The notes beneath the pieces were generated by a model. It searched no databases. It was not told where the DNA came from and saw nothing but the letters and a program-made list of their open reading frames with translations. 64,000 bases of DNA from Nemophila menziesii (lineage: Eukaryota > Streptophyta > Magnoliopsida > Boraginales > Hydrophyllaceae). A program made the position numbers and the translations under genes. The stretch lies in contig JARWIR010000039.1 of assembly GCA_029959085.1 (NCBI GenBank), positions 1,612,001 through 1,676,000 of the forward strand, given 5' to 3'. Below are positions 54,313 through 64,000 of the stretch, in pieces. Each line of letters starts with the position of its first letter. The stretch's first letter is position 1.

Positions 54313-55830
54313 TGATGTCTCCTCATTTGTGATAGATTTATATTAGGATGAGACATCATTTTTAGTGATTTAGAAGTCATTATAGTCGTTTTTCTTGAGA
54401 AATGCTACACTTTCCTATTTTGAGTCTTGATTTAGTAAAATAATATTTTTAGAGCATATTGGGTTTAATTATTTATTTAGTGTGAAGCTTTAAAGATAAT
54501 TATGGAGATTAATTAGAGTCCAATTCAAAGACTACAAGATATGGAAAGAGATAAGCATGGTAATTGGAGATAAAGGAAAGAAAAGCTAAAAACATGGAAA
54601 AGGAAAACCTGCCTTAATCCTGAATTTCTGCACCTACGACCACAAATCAGCTTATATCTCAAGAACGGTGTGGAATTTGGAGAAACGGTCAAGAGCAAAG
54701 TTGAAGAGCTTTCCGAGACGATCAATTTGGTATATTCATACGCGTCAAACGGATGAATATCGAAGCTGTTAGAGCCAAAAGAAGATCGGACCTGATTTCA
54801 TGTTTTTAGGGTTACGAATTTGAGTTGGGCTTGGAGTCCACTACTTACTTCTCCTTCAAGAAAACGAATTAGGGCTTCCAAGATACCTATAAATACACCC
54901 TCTTATCATTGTAAACATGTCCTTGCTCAGTTCTAAACATTAGCTTAAATTATAAACAATAGCTTAGTCCTTTACATTGATATTCATCCTTAGAATCAAG
55001 CTATTCATTCAAGAAGCAAGCTGACCTATAGAGGAAGACAAGAAGAAGAAGATTGGAGACTGACAAACTCCTCTTCTACATCTCACCTTCTCTATATTTA
55101 GGGTAATTAGCTATAGATCTATTCTCAACCATATTTCTAAGCTTTTATTCTGTAAGTTTACCTTTAATTGTTGGATTATTATTTGGTCTTTAATTCATAA
55201 ATACTATTTGTTATTTTAATTGATTGAGCTTGGCGTATATTGTTATTATGTGTTTTGACTTATTGTTACACCTTAGATTTGGCCAATCTTAGGATTATTC
55301 TTAGTTATTGACAACACCACATAATCGTCTAGTTTTGATCCCTTGCCTAACTAGATAGCCATTAAGGTTTGATTTAATCACCAATCATTACTTAGGAATC
55401 CCTAGTAGTGGAGAAGTTGCTCCTAAGCCTAGAAGGCTAGGTAGAATTTAGAATCCTGGTTAATATATAATGCTTAATCTGTGACAGGTTAGAATAACGA
55501 TTTAGTAATAGACTCATATTAGTAATCCTAATCTATTAGACTTACATTCATATTTAGTTATTTGTTTTGTTTATTTGTTTTCGTAATTTATTTATTTGCA
55601 TTAGATAGTTATTTATCTTTTCATATTTTATCCAAACATCTAAATTCATCTACGCTTGTTAAACATAAATTGATCTAACGGATACAATCCCTGCGAACGA
55701 ACTTGACTTATCATTAAAACTTGCAAACGATCTGTGATACTTGCAGTGAGTTCCGTGGTTCTCAAGGGTGTGTGACCTTTATTATTTGCTTTATTTATAT
55801 CATTATTTTATCACACCTTTGCCCCCACCA
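54313..55830 (+). repeat. E4 3' LTR
   Basis: 1,518 bp, the same length as the 5' LTR and identical in the blocks compared. Followed by catat. Confidence 0.95.
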
Positions 55831-56030
55831 CATATATCGCCAAAATTTTCTATAGATGAAGTTATAAAGGAATGGAGATATTGACATTCATCAAATACAA
55901 TTATGTAATAAGTTTTCAGATTTGTTCACCAAAGTATTGTCAACTACAATATTCAAGAAGTTGAGCTACAGTATTCGGATGCGTCTACTCAGAGAAATAT
56001 TGCCAACAACAGGGGGAGTGCGACCAATAT
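55831..56030 (+). pseudogene. Copia RNase H remnant, right part
   Basis: Continues the frame cut by E4: HISPKFS, then after a stop and frame change FSDLFTKVLSTTIFKKLSYS and IRMRLLREIL. This is the end of copia pol (ADLFTK.LP...F......GM..L). Confidence 0.75.
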
Positions 56031-56035
56031 ATTGT

Positions 56036-56200
56036 AATCTTTCTTTTTTTCAATTTTTATCCCATTGAAGTTTTCTTGAAAAAGATTTAACGAGTAAGTT
56101 CCACGATGAATTGTACACATGAGGGGGAGATAATACGTGTTGCACTCTTTCCCCTTAACTGGGTTTTTCTCATTGGATTTTACTAACAAGGTTTTTAACT
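56036..56200 (+). repeat. Copia-type 3' repeats, two more copies
   Basis: Copies near 56036 and 56138 of the block described at 46250-46890 (TTTTTATCCCATTGAAG, TTTCTTGAAAAAG, then TTTAACGAG), with AGGGGGAG purine tracts, directly after the copia RNase H end. Confidence 0.62.
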
Positions 56201-56562
56201 AGGCAACGTTGAGTACGTATTTGCATTAAATATCTAAGGGGAGTATTATAAATATTACGGCATATTCAATTCTTAATATTGAAAAAGTTGTAACTGTTAT
56301 ATGTTACATTTTGTTTTGTTAATTTAGGCTTCTAAAAGGTTTTACTTTATCTTACAAATAGGACCTCCTATTTGTACTTGGAGAGAGCTTAATAATAGAT
56401 TTTCTCCCTTTCACTATTCTTAAAAAATAAAACTTATTTTGAATTTTAATGTTACGAATTTTACTTTGATATGTAAAAATTGACCAATTAAAAGTCATCC
56501 AAATCTAAATTAATAAAAATAATACTTTTATTAACTTTTATTAACTTAATATCTTAACTAGT
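56201..56562. other. AT-rich flank
   Basis: No gene seen. It may include the rest of the copia LTR and the insertion site of the LINE. Confidence 0.35.
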
Positions 56563-56595
56563 TTTTTTCTAAAATCTTTCATTAATAAAACATAT

Positions 56596-57047
56596 TACAA
56601 AATAATTAGCCAATCCCCGAAGGGGCAGCATCAATAGCTAATAGTCTTGCTAATTGGGTTGGGATGGAACCCCTATAAAAAACTAAGTTGTTTCCTCGAG
56701 GAGTGGAGGAAAATGATGGATTACAAGATTCGGAAATAACATAAGTACTACGAATTATATAAATAATACTAGGATTAACTACACGGGTATTAAGTGAAAG
56801 AGCCTCCATGATGCCTTTGTAGTCGTTCTCTATCAAACATCTCGTGTCCTTGAACTCCTTGGCCCACAAACATACCTTCAAGATACCTAATGCTTCAACC
56901 TCCATAGGATTATCTGCACCTATCTCCTAAGCATTATATTTAATAACTGCTCCTCTGTTATCCTTGATAATACAAGCAAGGGAGGATTTGTTAATTTTGT
57001 ATGAGATATCACAATTTATTTTATACCAATTTAAGGGTGGGGGGTCC
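56596..57047 (-). pseudogene. LINE RNase H domain
   Basis: Minus-strand pieces PPPLNWYKINCDISYKINKS, LACIIKDNRGAVIKYNA, MEVEALGILKVCLWAKEFKD and CLIENDYKGIMEAL follow the RVT_3-type RNase H order (P..W.K.N.D......GA..RD..G......AE..A...G...A.......ESD). The frame shifts between the two parts. The solo LTR separates it from the upstream linker. Confidence 0.75.
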
Positions 57048-58566
57048 TGGTGGGGGCAAAGGTGTGATAAAATAATAGATAAATAAAGATAATAATAAAT
57101 ATCACACACCCTTGAGAACCACGAAACTCACTGCAAGTATCACAGATTGTTTGCAAGTTTTAATGATAAGTTAAGTTCGTTCGCAGGGATTTAATCCGTT
57201 AGATCTACTTATATTTAACAAGTGTAAAGGAATTTAGATGTTTTAGATAAAAATATAAAAAGATGAATAATTATCTAACGCAATTAAATAAATAATACAA
57301 ATAAATAAATATGATGAATGTAAGTCAGATAAATTAAGATTAATATTATGAGTCTATTTTACTAAGTTGTTATTCTAACTTGTCACAGATTAAGCATTAT
57401 ATATTAACCAGAATTCTAAATTCTACCTAGCCTTTTCTAGGCTTAGGAGCAACCTCTCCACTACCAAGGTCTTGGGTAATGATTGGTGATTAAATCAAAC
57501 CTTTATGGCTATCTAGTTAGGCAAAGGATCAAAACTAGACGATTATGTGGTGTTGTCAATAACTAAGAATAATCCTAAGATTGACCAGATCTAAGGATGT
57601 AACAATAAGTCAAAACACATAATAACAATATACGCCAAGCTCAATCAATTAAAATAACAAATAGTATTAATGAATTTAAGACAAAATAATAACCCAACAA
57701 TTAAAAGTAAAACTTATAGAATAAAAGCTTAGAAATAAGGTTGAGCATAAATCTATAGCTAATTACCCTAAATATAGAGAAGGTGAGATGTAGAAGAGGA
57801 GTTTGTCACTCTCCAACTTCTTCTTTGTCTTCCTCTATAGGTCAGCTTGCTTCTTGGATGAATAGCTTGATTCTAAGGATGAATATTTAATTAAAGGACT
57901 AAGCTATTATTTAAAAGTGAGAAAATACAAGTAAGGACTAAGCCTAAGCTTGAAACTGAGCAAGGACATGTTTACAATGGTATGAGGGTGTATTTATAGG
58001 TGTTTAGGAGACCTAATTCGTTTTCTTGAGGAAGAGATAAAGTATTGGAATCCTAGCCCAACTCAAATTCGTATGGAAATAAAGATAAATTCTGCTGAAC
58101 TGTTTTGAGCATATCTTCTTCGTTATTGGTCGGTTTTTGCTCCATAATATACCAAAAGAATCCTTAGCGAATTATCTACGTCTCTATGAAAGGAAATTAC
58201 CAAAATCGGCTTCCTTGTAGGAGTAATAATTACTTCTTTAGGCGTTGCTGCAGAAATTCAGATTTAGGCAGCTTTTCCTTTTCAATCTTTTTAGCTTTTA
58301 TTTCCTTATCTCCAATTACCATGCTAATCTCTTTCCATATCTTGTAGTCTTTGACTTGGACTCTAATTAATTTCCATAATTATGTTTAAAGTTTCACACT
58401 AAATAAATAATTAAACCCAATATGCTCTAAAAATATTATTTCACTAAATCAAGACTAAAAATAGAAAAGTGCACTATTTCTTAAGAAAATCGACTAGAAG
58501 ACTTCCTAAATCACTAAAAATGATGTCTCATCCTAATATAAATCTATCACAATTGAGGAGACATCA
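57048..58566 (-). repeat. Solo LTR of the E4/E2 group
   Basis: 1,519 bp on the minus strand, TGGTGGGGGCAAAGG to GAGACATCA on the plus strand, flanked by ggtcc at 57043-57047 and 58567-58571. There is no internal region, so it formed by recombination between the two LTRs of a full element. It is clearly diverged from the E2 and E4 LTRs, and its U3 middle differs more than its ends. Confidence 0.9.
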
Positions 58567-59260
58567 GGTCCACTTAATTGTTTTAGTGTTTTTACTATTT
58601 CCGTACTCTTGATCATTAATTTGTTTGACTTGTACTGTTCTTACTAACCTTGGGGTCCTTTCGTATTATATTAAGTGGTCCATTCATACTCAGATTCGTG
58701 TTATGCTTAGACCTCAGAGCCTTCAGAAATGTAATGTCATCCTCAGGTTTCATACATTTTCCATTTTTTCTATACCATTCATTTGATTGACTTGTATACC
58801 CCCTCAGACTTGATAAGTTATCCTTGGGATATATTATATTTCTTTGTTCTTCCCACAGAGACTGTGCCTTCTGTATAGTAATCATGGGGCATATTACATA
58901 TAAAACCAGTTCTATCCTTTCCTATATGCCAAGCTAGTGTAGTCACATGTTAAATTAATAAACTATCTTTTTTACTTTGTTTTTAGCACCCCTAATGACC
59001 TCAGCCATCCAAGTATCTAAGTTACTAGAGCACTGGTTTCTGGTCCTTAGTTTAAGTGGGGAAGCCAGCCAAACAACCCTTGCCTAAGGGCAGTTAAGTA
59101 AAATGTGATCAACTGTTTATGTCTCCATGTTACAGATCTTATATACCTTGGTACTTTGTATTTTCCTATGGTATAGTTCTCAATTGTAGGCAGTAATTTC
59201 TTTAGTGCCTTCCACATGAAATTTCTAACCTTAGGTGGAGTTTTCATATTCCACATCATT
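58567..59260 (-). pseudogene. LINE zf-RVT region and linker
   Basis: MMWNMKTPPKVRNFMWKALK, LLPTIENYTIGKYKVPRY and further pieces match the zf-RVT segment of plant LINEs. The following linker at 58885-58616 has no motif. The CxxC pairs are lost. Confidence 0.72.
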
Positions 59261-59459
59261 TTTCAAACTACTGGGTCAGGTTTCATGGTGTTTATGTCCC
59301 TAAAACCAAGACCACCTTTAAATTTACTAATTGTAAGAGAATTCTATTTACACCAATGTACTCTTTTTTCACCTTTACTCCCCCACCAAAATTTATCAAT
59401 ATGGGAAGAAATAAGGCCACAAACTTGTTTTGGTAACAAGTAAGATGATATGTAGTAGT

Positions 59460-60120
59460 TAGGAATACTCTGAAGTACAACCTTTTTCTTTTCCAGTCTC
59501 AGTAAGATATAAATTTATCCAACTGCTCATTCTTTTTAATATTTTTTCTACTAATATACTTAGGTATCTCACCTTAGACCTTCCCCACTCAGTGGGTAGC
59601 CCTAGGTGGTACTCAAGATTATTAGTAACCTTCATATTCAGTAGAATATATTGAATGTAATCAGGGGTACTGAAGTTTAACTTCACACCACACTTTTTAA
59701 GGTTTAGTGTAAGTCCAATAACAAAAGCATACATGTTTATAATATCATTAAAATTGTTTATATGCCCATAAGTTACACTAAGGAAACCCCCACTATTAGC
59801 AGCAAAGAGTAAGTGTGTTAACCTAGTACAGTTTTTAGCAAAATTTACACCCTCAAGTAAACCACAATCCACCTTTTTTTGAACTAAGGAAGATAAGGTT
59901 TAGGTCACAATGCAAACCAATATGGGGGATAAAGGATCTTCCTGCCTTATCCCCGTATCAGGCTTGTTGAGTTGGAAAGTTTGCCCATTGATAAGGACAG
60001 AGTAAGACATTGAAGTAACACAATTCATAATTTTAGTACACCATTTGATATCAAACCCCATTTTAATCATAAGGATATTAAGGAAGTCCCACTCCACAAA
60101 CTCATATGCTTTTTGGATTG
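59460..60120 (-). pseudogene. LINE reverse transcriptase, C-terminal half
   Basis: MEWDFLNILMIKMGFDIKWC, YSVLINGQTFQLNKPDTG, IRQEDPLSPILV, then LTHLLFAANSGGF and LEYHLGLPTEWGRSKVRY. The order matches plant L1 RT. The catalytic box that should read FADD reads FAAN, and a stop separates the two halves, so it is inactive. Confidence 0.85.
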
Positions 60121-62000
60121 CCTTAACACCATAATATATTTTTAGTTGTTCTATTTTCTTTTAAAAAATTACGCACTTCATGAGCTATCATTGGATTCTC
60201 TTGAGTATGCCTTCCAGGGACAAAGACAGGTTGATTTTTCTCAATAATATAACTCGTGAGAGGTTGTAATATATTTACCAAAATTCTAGCTTATGATTTT
60301 ATAAATAAGAATTGACACACGTGTAGGTCTAAAGTGTTTAATGGATCCAGAGCTGTCAAATTTTTCGTATAAGAGAAATAAAAGTTTGATTGAAATCATC
60401 AAGACTTTCATTATTATATTAAAAATTGTTCATTACTTTTATTACATCCAACTTAATTACTTCAATATTTTTTATAAAAGAGACACAACTAACCATTATG
60501 GTTAGGGGCTTTATTCATATTTGAAGTAATTACATGTTTTATAACTTCAAGGATACTAGATACATCTCTAGATCCAATACTTTTGTATATATTGTTAAAG
60601 TAATTAAGAATATTATCATTAACCTCATTAGCCTCATTTAACGAAGTACCATTATCATTTTGTATTCTAGTTATTTTATTAATACTTCTTCTCTCCTTAG
60701 TTGAAGTATGGAAATAAGAAGTATTCCTATCTCCTTTTACTAACCTGTTATTTCTAGACCTTGAAATCCAAATACTCTCCTCCTTTTTCTATATAATTTC
60801 AATTTTCTTTAATATTTTTTATATTCTTCCTTATTATTCTCATTTAAGGTTGTGGTATTAGTTATAACCTTTAATTTCTCCATAAGTATATCAATCTTTT
60901 TCCTACTGTTATTAAATTTTCTTTTACTCCATACTACCAGCAAACTTTTACACATGTGTAAGTTAGATTTTAGTCTATTTTAAGTAATTTTTTAATAGTA
61001 TTTTTGGATTCTCACACATTTTTAATGATTTCATGACTCTTTTTTTCATATATCCAGAAATTCTCAAAATAGAACCTTTTATATTTTTTATCAAGTAACT
61101 TATCAATATAAAGCAATTGAGAACTATAGTCAGAGTCCAGTGCTCGCAATAGAGTCACCTAAGCATATGTGAATAACATAGTACATGCTTCATTACAATG
61201 GCATCTATCTAGAAGTATTTTTATAAGTTTTGACCCAATTCTTCTATTAGACCAAGAAAAGGCACAACCTTTACTCACCAGCTGATACATTTTGTTATGT
61301 TTAATAAACCCATTAAAGCTTTTCATAGTATTCTTCAATTTTTTATCACCCCACCCTCAAATTTTCATGAAAATACCTTATGTTATTGAAATCCCCTATC
61401 AAATTCCATGCAATATTACTATGGGGCGCACAAGAGGTAAATTTATTAAGAGACTTGTTTTTCCCATCATCATACAGGGAGCCATATACGAAAGTAGGTT
61501 GAAATGTTTCACCATACATTTAATTTCACAATGTATATAATCCTCATTTTTGTCAATGACTTTTATACCAGATTTATTCTTACAAAATAAAGCTAATCCC
61601 CCACTTTCCCCACCGGTTCCACTGTGGTGATAAATTCCATTTTAATAATACTTGTAAGTTCACTAAGAATAGAGAATTGATTTTTTGTTCCAACAAGAAA
61701 TTACCTCATGTCGATGTCTAGAGTTGATATCGATTAGGGTTTGGACTGTTAGAGGTGTGTCAATCCCCAGGTCTAGACTAGGTGTATCATGATTCAATAT
61801 GGGACTAGATACGGTCAATCCCACAAACCATAGCAGCTTTAGATACTTGAACCTTCATAGACGCTATTTTACTCAAATCTATCTTCTGATTCTCAATCAC
61901 CTCAACATTCAGTTGTTTCTTAGTCGAAGACCTTAGTAATTTGATTCACCTAAAACCTTGCCTTCTTTGAAGTATTTTCCAACTTATTATATTTTCCGAT
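60121..62000 (-). pseudogene. LINE endonuclease and RT N-terminal region
   Basis: Heavily broken. PWNLIGDFNNIRYF near 61400 carries the GDFN signature of the APE-type endonuclease. GCAFSWSNRRIGSKLIKILL near 61265 and DRCHCNEACTML near 61210 follow the usual order. The remainder is AT-rich with many stops. Confidence 0.6.
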
Positions 62001-62099
62001 AAAGACTCTACCATTAGCCATAGTATAGTCTTCTTCATACTTAGTAAAGTTGCTTCTAGGTTTTGGTTTTGGGGTGAAAGGTGTTAAAAGGTAAGGCAT

Positions 62100-63400
62100 G
62101 TAAATCATCACTAGTGCTTTGGGGGGAGAAGTTGAAGGTTGATTAGGGTTAGAGATGATTTAGGGGTGAACGGGGTAGATAGAGAGACGAGAGAAGGGTT
62201 AGGGTTCTTAATTGTAGTTGGGGTAGAAATTATTAGGCTAGAGTCATGTACCGGCTTAATAGCATTGGTTATGATGGGATTAGTGTATATGTAGATGGAA
62301 ATGGTTAGGTTTGGGCTGGGTTGGGAAGACATAAACACTAGGCCTCCTTGTCTTGGGCTAAAAAATAACCCAAAGGCTATATCTTCTATACGGTGTGGTG
62401 GGGGTATAGAGTTTCTTAACCAAAAACCTCCATCTTCTTAACCTTACCGTACTTAACAACAAATTGTACTCCCAAATTTGTCCCTTTCGTACCATTTTTG
62501 TCGTCTTTTTTACCACTCTCTATTCTCGTAGTACTGCTACCGTTAGTACTCGCTACATGTCCTTCACTGTTATTAGACGGAGAGACTATCTCCGAGTTGG
62601 ATTTTGCTAATTTTGAGTTACAACTCGGTTTGAAGCTTTTTTTCACCATTAATAAACGTTCCCAGCTTCGAATTTGTTCTTCGCTTTATAGAACAACGTT
62701 GAATTAAAAGGGCCCTGGTAGATAATTTAACCCAACTACCAAGTTTTGGTTCAATTTTCTTGTTTCCAAAATTGTTCTCCTCATGGTCAAACAAGATGCA
62801 TCCATAGCACACTTGTCCAATATTTTCATATCTAAATTTTATTTAGACTTGAGAAGCTTCATCTTCCCAATAGTTGATACCCAAGATAATGGGTTTAGTG
62901 AAATTCCAATCAAGTTGCCCTCGTGTCACTGATTTCTCATTGATAATAGATTATTCAGGTAGTTTGACTTTATGAACTTCCCCGAAGTAAGACATGAGTT
63001 TTTTTATAGATTATTGGGTAAGTATATTGATCGGAGTACCCGATAATTGCACCCACAATGTTGTATGATTCATAGAGTTCTTAGCACCATTTTCGTAATG
63101 GTTAGTGGCGAAGTGTTTTCCACCATCTTCCATGGTCTTTGAGACCAAATATTTTGCGTATCTTCCTCATACTTGAATTTGATTTAAGTTCATTGCTTCT
63201 TAATTTTTTAGTTTCAATTGGTCCAGAGCCCAGTACTCGTTAATTTGGTTCTTAATGTAGACGAAGTTGACATTTTCTCAAAATATAAGCTTATCAATCA
63301 GCTTTGGTTCACTCAACACTTTGTATTTTGTGTTGCTTTCATGTGTAATTGCTAATTCCCCATCTCTAGCATGTGGGCAATTCGAAGAGTAGAAATTCAT
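62100..63400 (-). pseudogene. LINE ORF1 (gag-like, zinc knuckle)
   Basis: Minus-strand pieces include TLWVQLSGTPINIL, SYFGEVHKVKLPE, FRYENIGQVCYGC followed by LFDHEENNFG, and GSWVKLSTRA. This is the DUF4283/zf-CCHC layout of plant LINE ORF1; the third knuckle Cys is replaced by Asn. A Ser/Pro-rich tail follows towards 62100. Several stops are present. Confidence 0.68.
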
Positions 63401-64000
63401 AATTTGAGGTGCAAAAGGGAAAACGGAAAGAAAGAATAAACATGGAGGGTTATGGGAGATTAAAGGATAAATGGGGTAGAAAAAGAAGAAATCTGTAAGA
63501 ACTTGATTTTAGTAAAGAAGCTCTGCAAAATTAGAAATTTTGCAAAAGTAGGAGGACGAAAGAGAGAAGAGAGAAAAAACAGAGCTACTACCCGTTTGAA
63601 AGTGCTTATTTTAGAGTAAAAAAATTCTTTTAGAATAAAACTAAAATATTTAAAATATAATGGGTCAATTACCTAAAGGGTCTTAAAGAATGTTATAGTG
63701 CTACATAGAAGCTAGCCAATTTCTCTCTCCTTCTTAGAGACCAATAAGATATCCAATGTCATAACTACCCTTCTAGTGCACATAAGACAAATAAAATAGA
63801 TTTTTTCTGTCTCCTCCACTACCATTACTCTCTCTCTTCAATTACCATTAACCTCTCTCCTCCTTTATCATTTTTCTCTCTCCTCCTTCATTAATTATCA
63901 AATAATTTCCAACTCCTACCACAACCACCGATCACCGTCGGCCACCTCTGGCCACCGCCGGAAAAAGTTTTGAGCGTGGAATAAATTTCTAAGCATAGAA
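63401..64000. other. Unassigned flank, pyrimidine-rich at the end
   Basis: No supported gene. From about 63780 the plus strand is CT-rich (CTCTCTCC repeats), and 63920-63965 is GC-richer with CCACCGCCGG. It might be the leader of a gene beyond the window. Confidence 0.3.

Larger units (their letters stand above)
47240..55830 (+). mobile_element. E4: second gag-protease-only Athila-like retrotransposon
   Basis: 8,591 bp with 1,518-bp LTRs (47240-48757 and 54313-55830) that look identical where compared. Target duplication catat at 47235-47239 and 55831-55835. PBS 48764-48780, PPT 54297-54312. One long ORF (48886-51144) encodes gag, protease and a GPY/F-like tail; RT, RNase H and the integrase core are absent. 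It inserted into a dead copia element. E2 and the solo LTR at 57048 belong to the same group. Its own proteins cannot complete a cycle, so E1 or a relative must have moved it. Confidence 0.95.
56563..63400 (-). mobile_element. Dead L1-like LINE
   Basis: On the minus strand, plant L1 domains occur in order: ORF1 with zinc knuckle (about 63370-62100), endonuclease with a GDFN motif near 61378, reverse transcriptase (60120-59460), zf-RVT (59260-59047) and RNase H (57047-56596), ending at a short A-rich tail (T run on the plus strand near 56563). Each part has stops and frameshifts. A solo LTR (57048-58566) splits the RNase H from the rest. 5' boundary and target duplication not determined. Confidence 0.82.

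Overview
The window is nuclear DNA from a flowering plant, most likely a eudicot. It is AT-rich, with two plant genes, an intron with a T-rich tract, a tRNA-derived SINE, plant-type CACTA, MULE, Helitron and L1-like elements, and several LTR retrotransposons of the Ty3/gypsy Athila type. I cannot name the species. Only two host genes are visible: the 3' end of an S-adenosylmethionine decarboxylase gene (1-441, +) and a complete two-exon protein phosphatase 2C gene (42254-43440, +). Nearly everything else is transposable elements, much of it nested.

Layout. 1-441 SAMDC; 442-2069 gene flank with a foldback MITE and a GGTTCGG-rich remnant. 2070-21222 is a decayed CACTA (TNP2) transposon, split first by E1 (2964-14204, +, TSD ggttt), a full Athila-like element with one uninterrupted gag-pol frame, then by E2 (14762-21069, -, TSD atggt), a nearly gene-less relative. 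21600-22445 is a decayed Ty1/copia gag. A MULE transposase fragment (24068-24417 and 33668-33989, -) is split by E3 (24418-33667, -, TSD agtat), a non-autonomous element with gag and protease only. A diverged LTR (E6, from 33990) was itself split by a Helitron (34633-39962) that captured a kinesin-13 exon. After the SINE and the PP2C gene come a LINE fragment, a Stowaway-like MITE and decayed copia sequence. That copia is split by E4 (47240-55830, +, TSD catat), a second gag-protease-only family. 56563-63400 is a dead L1-like LINE on the minus strand, split by a solo LTR of the E4 family (57048-58566, TSD ggtcc).

How the parts relate. E1 encodes gag, protease, reverse transcriptase, RNase H and integrase, and could be the enzyme source. 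E3 and E4 have apparently identical LTR pairs and long open frames. Each encodes gag-protease joined directly to a GPY/F-like integrase C-terminal module, with RT, RNase H and the integrase catalytic core missing. E2 has lost almost all coding sequence. All four share the same primer-binding site and a set of non-coding modules despite different LTRs: a 46-nt palindrome-bounded start of the LTR, a hairpin just after the stop codon, GC-rich palindromes ahead of an internal TATA-like box, a GAGTCGTG hairpin next to an extra polypurine-tract copy, and a CTTTGCCGG/CCGGCAAAG pair of complementary arms. This looks like one autonomous element with a set of parasites held together by shared cis signals, and is the most interesting content of the window.
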